The notes beneath the pieces are model-generated. The model was not told the origin of the DNA. It saw only the letters and a list, made by a program, of their open reading frames with translations, and did not search any database. From Prosthecochloris marina (GTDB taxonomy: Bacteria; Bacteroidota; Chlorobiia; Chlorobiales; Chlorobiaceae): a stretch of 8,901 bases of DNA. The position numbers were made by a program, and so were the translations under genes. The DNA lies in assembly GCF_003182595.1 (NCBI RefSeq), contig NZ_PDNZ01000016.1, positions 1 through 8,901 on the forward strand, given 5' to 3'. Position 1 is the first letter of the stretch; each line of letters begins with the position of its first letter. Shown here piece by piece: positions 5,519-8,901 of the stretch.

Positions 5519-8266
5519 TCACTTGCCCACAATTTTCCTCAAAACCGTGTGCAGAATCCCTCCGTTACGGTAGTAGTCGATCTCGACGGTGGAATCGATT
5601 CGGCAAAGCACACTGAAACCGGTTTTCCGACCACTCCGGAGCTCCCTTGCGGTCACGGAAACAGCCGAACCCGGTTCAAGCGTCTCATCAAGAACAATAT
5701 CAAAAACCTCTTTGCCTGAAATACCAAGCGCAGCGGGAGATTGGCCGGGCAGGAACTGCAAAGGCAGCACACCCATGCCGACAAGGTTGGAACGGTGTAT
5801 ACGCTCAAAACGTTCTGCAATGACCACTCGTACCCCGAGCATCCATGTCCCTTTAGCCGCCCAGTCACGACTGCTGCCCATACCATAGTCCTTTCCGGCA
5901 ATGACAACAAGAGGGACCCCTTCCTCCCTATACTTCAGGGATGCATCGAAAATCGTCATGATTTGCGGCTCTGCATCAGATGAGGCAAAACAGGTGGTGA
6001 AACCGCCCTCGGTTTCTGGAGCCAGCCTGTTCCTGACGCGGATGTTGTCGAATGTTCCCCGCATCATCACCTCATGATTCCCCCTTCTCGAGCCAAAACT
6101 GTTGAAGTCCTTCACATCCACGCCGTTCTTCAGCAAATACTTCCCGGCCGGTTGATCAGGCTGAATCGCACCTGCAGGGCTGATGTGATCCGTCGTGATA
6201 CTGTCTCCGAACAGCGCGAGACAACGCGCTCCGGTGATCGGTTGCAGGCGAGCCGGCTGAGAACCTATCCGCTGGAAAAAGGGTGGTTCTTTTATATACC
6301 CTGAAGCTGGATCCCATTCATACAGTTCTTGCTCCGTTGTTCGAATCGAGCGCCATTGTTCCGTACCGAGATGCACTTCGGCGTAGCGCTCTTTGAAATA
6401 CTCAGGCCGGATAATGGTGTCAACCAGTTTTTCAACCCCGCTATCATCAGGCCAGAGGTCACGGAGGTAGACGTCGCATCCCTCATAGTCCGTACCGATC
6501 GGTGTACTGTCAAAATCAAAGTTTACCGTACCGGCAAGCGCATAGGCCACAACCAGCAGAGGGCTGGCAAGGTAATTCGCCCTCACAAGAGGATTGATCC
6601 TGCCTTCGAAGTTACGGTTTCCGGACAGTACACCTGCGACAACCAGATCACCCTTGCGGACAGCCTCTGCAACCGCTTCCGGCAATGGTCCGGAGTTGCC
6701 TATACAGGTTGTACAACCAAAACCAACATTGGCAAAACCGAGAGCCTCGAGGTCTTCCATGAACCCCTCGGCCTGAAGGTAGTCGATAACAACTCTGGAA
6801 CCTGGTGCAAACGAGGTTTTCACCCAGGGCTTTACCGTCAAACCTTTTGCTCGGGCAGCTCTTGCAAGCAAAGCCGCTGCAATCAACGCTGCAGGGTTGC
6901 TGGTATTGGTACAGGATGTTATGGCAGCGATAACAACATCTCCATGCTGAAGACTGAATATCTTTCCGTCCATCGCAGCCTCGATGCCGTACCTTCCGGG
7001 ATCAACACTTTCCTGCTGTGCTATCCCTCCTTCTGAAGACATGTTGCTGCCCCCGTTGGCTGCCTGTTTTCCATAAACGGTGTATACATCCCTTTTCCAC
7101 TGGGACTGCATCGCCCTGAAATCAATTCTGTCCTGGGGTCTCTTCGGACCGGCAAGGGAGGAACGAACATTTCCGAGGTCAAGCTCCAGAACTTTGCTGA
7201 ACCTTGTCTCGCGACCATAGTCATGCCATAATCCCTGCTCCTTGCTGTAACGCTCGACCACCTCGACATGCTCCTGCCTGTTTGTCATGGCGAGATAATC
7301 AAGCGTCTCGCCATCAACAGGAAAGAATCCTGCCGTCGCCCCGTATTCCGGCGCCATGTTCGCAACGGTCGCCCTGTCCGGCAGAGAAAGACTATTCAGG
7401 CCGGAACCGAAAAATTCGACGAAACAACCGACAACACCTTCGTTGCGGAGAATTTCGGTCACTGTAAGTACCAGATCAGTGGCATTGACCCGTTCACCAA
7501 GTTCCCCGGTAAGCCTGAAACCAACCACTTTCGGCAGGAGCATGTAAATCGGTTGACCGAGCATCACCGCTTCAGCTTCAATTCCTCCCACCCCCCATCC
7601 GAGCACCCCAAGACCGTTAATCATGGTTGTATGACTGTCTGTGCCGACAAGGGAATCCGGGAAAGCCATACCTTCGCTCCGTCGGACTACAGTTGCAAAA
7701 TGCTCGAGATTAACCTGGTGAACAATTCCTGTTCCGGGAGGAACGACGCGGAAATCATCAAACGCATGTTGCCCCCATTTCAGAAACGCGTATCTCTCGA
7801 AATTTCTCTCGAATTCTTTGCCGAGATTTTTTTCCAGAGCATCTGAGCATCCATAATAATCGACCTGGACCGAATGATCGATGACCAGATCGCAGGGAAT
7901 GAGAGGATTGATATTGGCAGGGTCCTTTCCAAACTTCCGGCAGGCTTCTCTGAGAGCGGCAAGATCGACAACGGAAGGAACCCCGGTAAAGTCCTGAAGA
8001 ACAACCCTGGCAGGCTTGAACGGAATTTCCGAAACCGCCGGGGTTTGAGCATTCCATCCTGCAAGGGCGGCAACGTCGTCCTCTCGAACCGAATACCCGT
8101 CTACGTTACGCAGAACAGCTTCAAGCAGCACCTTGACGGTTTTAGGCAGGCTTGAAACAGCACCGAGGCCTTTCGACTCGATCGCCTCGAGCGAGTAATA
8201 ACGTACCTCTCCATCGGAAAGATTCAGCTTTCTGACAACACCAAATGCATCATTGCGTGTATTCAT
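5519..8266 (-). CDS. acnA: Aconitate hydratase (AcnA/IRP1-type aconitase)
   Basis: Aconitase interconverts citrate and isocitrate through cis-aconitate in the cytosol. In a green sulfur bacterium it would serve the reductive TCA cycle. The 915-residue length is typical of the AcnA/IRP1 branch. The [4Fe-4S] ligands are Cys452 (SCTNT), Cys518 and Cys521 (GFGCTTCIGN). Other conserved blocks are DHSVQVDYYG (130-139), GTDSHTT (208-214), SGNRNFEGR (548-556), GDSITTDHISPAG (687-699), GSRRGNHEVMMRGTF (725-739) and YGMGSSRDWAAKG (794-806). The last lies in the swivel domain and carries the catalytic serine. Nothing is missing or broken. The ATG is preceded by AGGAG (8279-8275) at an ideal 8 nt. HIT lies 109 bp upstream and feoA 134 bp downstream, all on the same strand. 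An IRP-like RNA-binding role of the apo-form is known in some bacteria but not shown here. Confidence 0.97.
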   Translation of the reverse strand: MNTRNDAFGVVRKLNLSDGEVRYYSLEAIESKGLGAVSSLPKTVKVLLEAVLRNVDGYSVREDDVAALAGWNAQTPAVSEIPFKPARVVLQDFTGVPSVVDLAALREACRKFGKDPANINPLIPCDLVIDHSVQVDYYGCSDALEKNLGKEFERNFERYAFLKWGQHAFDDFRVVPPGTGIVHQVNLEHFATVVRRSEGMAFPDSLVGTDSHTTMINGLGVLGWGVGGIEAEAVMLGQPIYMLLPKVVGFRLTGELGERVNATDLVLTVTEILRNEGVVGCFVEFFGSGLNSLSLPDRATVANMAPEYGATAGFFPVDGETLDYLAMTNRQEHVEVVERYSKEQGLWHDYGRETRFSKVLELDLGNVRSSLAGPKRPQDRIDFRAMQSQWKRDVYTVYGKQAANGGSNMSSEGGIAQQESVDPGRYGIEAAMDGKIFSLQHGDVVIAAITSCTNTSNPAALIAAALLARAARAKGLTVKPWVKTSFAPGSRVVIDYLQAEGFMEDLEALGFANVGFGCTTCIGNSGPLPEAVAEAVRKGDLVVAGVLSGNRNFEGRINPLVRANYLASPLLVVAYALAGTVNFDFDSTPIGTDYEGCDVYLRDLWPDDSGVEKLVDTIIRPEYFKERYAEVHLGTEQWRSIRTTEQELYEWDPASGYIKEPPFFQRIGSQPARLQPITGARCLALFGDSITTDHISPAGAIQPDQPAGKYLLKNGVDVKDFNSFGSRRGNHEVMMRGTFDNIRVRNRLAPETEGGFTTCFASSDAEPQIMTIFDASLKYREEGVPLVVIAGKDYGMGSSRDWAAKGTWMLGVRVVIAERFERIHRSNLVGMGVLPLQFLPGQSPAALGISGKEVFDIVLDETLEPGSAVSVTARELRSGRKTGFSVLCRIDSTVEIDYYRNGGILHTVLRKIVGK

Positions 8267-8288
8267 AGGTCACTCTCCTCGTTAAAGC

Positions 8289-8303
8289 TGACTCACTGAA
8301 TCA
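8289..8303. promoter_or_regulatory. Dyad-symmetric site in the acnA leader
   Basis: TGACTCA-c-TGAATCA is a 7-1-7 arrangement in which 6 of 7 positions are symmetric. Each half is itself a TGA-n-TCA palindrome. It lies about 23 nt upstream of the acnA ATG and just upstream of its ribosome binding site, so it would fall at or after the transcription start. It could be an operator or a weak RNA hairpin. A possible -10 TACTAT lies just upstream on the minus strand (8312-8307), with no clear -35. Confidence 0.3.
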
Positions 8304-8375
8304 ATAGTACCTACCCGAATCCGTACAGGCGAAAAAACTTTTTTGCTTGCTGTCAGCGCGCCCTCCGATCAGCAA

Positions 8376-8759
8376 TCACCCATGCTCAACCGAAGCCCCC
8401 GGAAATGGAGGCCACCCCATTCTTTCCCCACCGATAAGATGACCGTGAATGTGAAAAACGCTCTGTAGAGAATCCGGGCCGGTATTGAAGACAAGCCGGT
8501 AGCCTGATTCCCCAATTCCAGCCTCTTTCGCAACAACCTTCGCGGCCTGCATGATCTGCCCGGCAATGATGGTATCCTCGTCTCCGACGAGGTCATTCAG
8601 GGATGCAATATGCTTTAAAGGGATGATCAAAAGATGCTGCGGGGCAGCGGGGTTGATATCCCTGAAAGCAAGGACATGCTCATTGCGATAGACAATATCG
8701 GCGGGAATATCACCGCTCACGATTTTACAGAAAAGACAGTTCGGGTCAGAATTTGCCAT
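8376..8759 (-). CDS. HIT family protein (HinT-like nucleotide hydrolase)
   Basis: HIT proteins of the HinT branch are small cytosolic dimers that split nucleoside phosphoramidates and aminoacyl-AMPs. The histidine triad is HIHGH at residues 103-107, within QSVFHIHGHLIGG, and His107 corresponds to the usual catalytic position. The N-terminal CLFCKI (8-13) gives the Cys-x-x-Cys found in many members. MGWPP (114-118) is the typical HinT C-terminal block. The second triad spacer is Gly rather than a larger hydrophobic residue, a mild deviation. Starting at ATG 8759 gives 127 residues beginning MANSDPNCLFCKI, close to family length. The frame stays open upstream to the window edge (a GTG at 8888 would add 43 residues), but those residues look unlike the family. 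No good Shine-Dalgarno precedes 8759, so the start is probable rather than proven. Its link to acnA may be only positional. Confidence 0.92.
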   Translation of the reverse strand: MANSDPNCLFCKIVSGDIPADIVYRNEHVLAFRDINPAAPQHLLIIPLKHIASLNDLVGDEDTIIAGQIMQAAKVVAKEAGIGESGYRLVFNTGPDSLQSVFHIHGHLIGGERMGWPPFPGASVEHG

Positions 8760-8854
8760 ACCGTTTTGAATTTGATGATGATTGCCGATTCCACTGCTGG
8801 CCAACAACAATTTACCTATACGAGCGGCAAAAAACGAAATACCTCCCCTTTCTT

Positions 8855-8901
8855 CTACGCTCTTCTCTGCTGTTCTTCGGCCTGACACAACTGTTTCTTT
8901 T
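8855..8901 (-). CDS. Possible C-terminal tail of an upstream gene, cut by the right edge
   Basis: In one minus-strand frame, 8899-8858 reads KKQLCQAEEQQRRA and ends at TAG (8857-8855), 95 bp before the HIT start. The hydrophilic, charged make-up looks like a plausible protein end. However, all three minus frames are open at the edge: a second closes at TAA 8814-8812 and the third runs into HIT. The choice is a guess and no function can be given. Confidence 0.2.
   Translation of the reverse strand, partial: KKQLCQAEEQQRRA

Noticed and set aside
6329..7036. A long plus-strand frame of 235 codons opposite acnA.
   Set aside because: It is antisense to highly conserved aconitase sequence, shows no domain and has no ribosome binding site. 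Long shadow frames are common opposite such genes.
8330..8348. An A6-c-T6 palindrome downstream of the HIT gene, resembling a terminator.
   Set aside because: The stem is almost only A-T pairs with a one-base loop, which cannot form a stable RNA hairpin. It may be bent promoter DNA instead.

Overview
The window is ordinary bacterial chromosome: dense genes, short AT-rich spacers and a moderate GC content in the genes. The gene set fits a green sulfur bacterium (Chlorobiaceae) or a near relative. It holds a three-zinc-finger topoisomerase I of Chlorobi/Bacteroidota type, a full-length AcnA-type aconitase, and a compact feoAB pair. The assignment is by overall protein character and no search was run, so the genus is open.

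Layout. At the left edge a minus-strand gene begins; only its first codons (MTRK) are present, behind a strong ribosome binding site that lies in a predicted hairpin. A 305-bp divergent spacer separates it from topA (320-2725, plus strand). After topA comes a 232-bp spacer, packed with inverted repeats, where topA and feoB converge. Everything to the right is on the minus strand. In transcription order (right to left) it is: a possible tail of an unseen gene at the right edge, a HIT-family (HinT-like) protein (8376-8759), aconitase (5519-8266), feoA (5100-5384) and feoB (2958-5096).

How the genes relate. TopA relaxes negative supercoils. FeoA and FeoB form a ferrous iron uptake system: the genes are 3 bp apart and the feoB ribosome binding site lies inside the end of feoA. 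Aconitase is a [4Fe-4S] enzyme just upstream of feoA on the same strand, so an iron consumer sits beside an iron importer. In green sulfur bacteria aconitase serves the reductive TCA cycle for CO2 fixation. The 134-bp spacer between acn and feoA holds two Fur-like sites, which would make feoAB an iron-repressed unit of its own.

No mobile element, CRISPR array, tRNA or rRNA is visible, and I see no new multi-gene system. The most interesting non-coding signals are the start-codon hairpin at the left edge, the structured element after topA/feoB, and the possible iron-regulatory sites before feoA.
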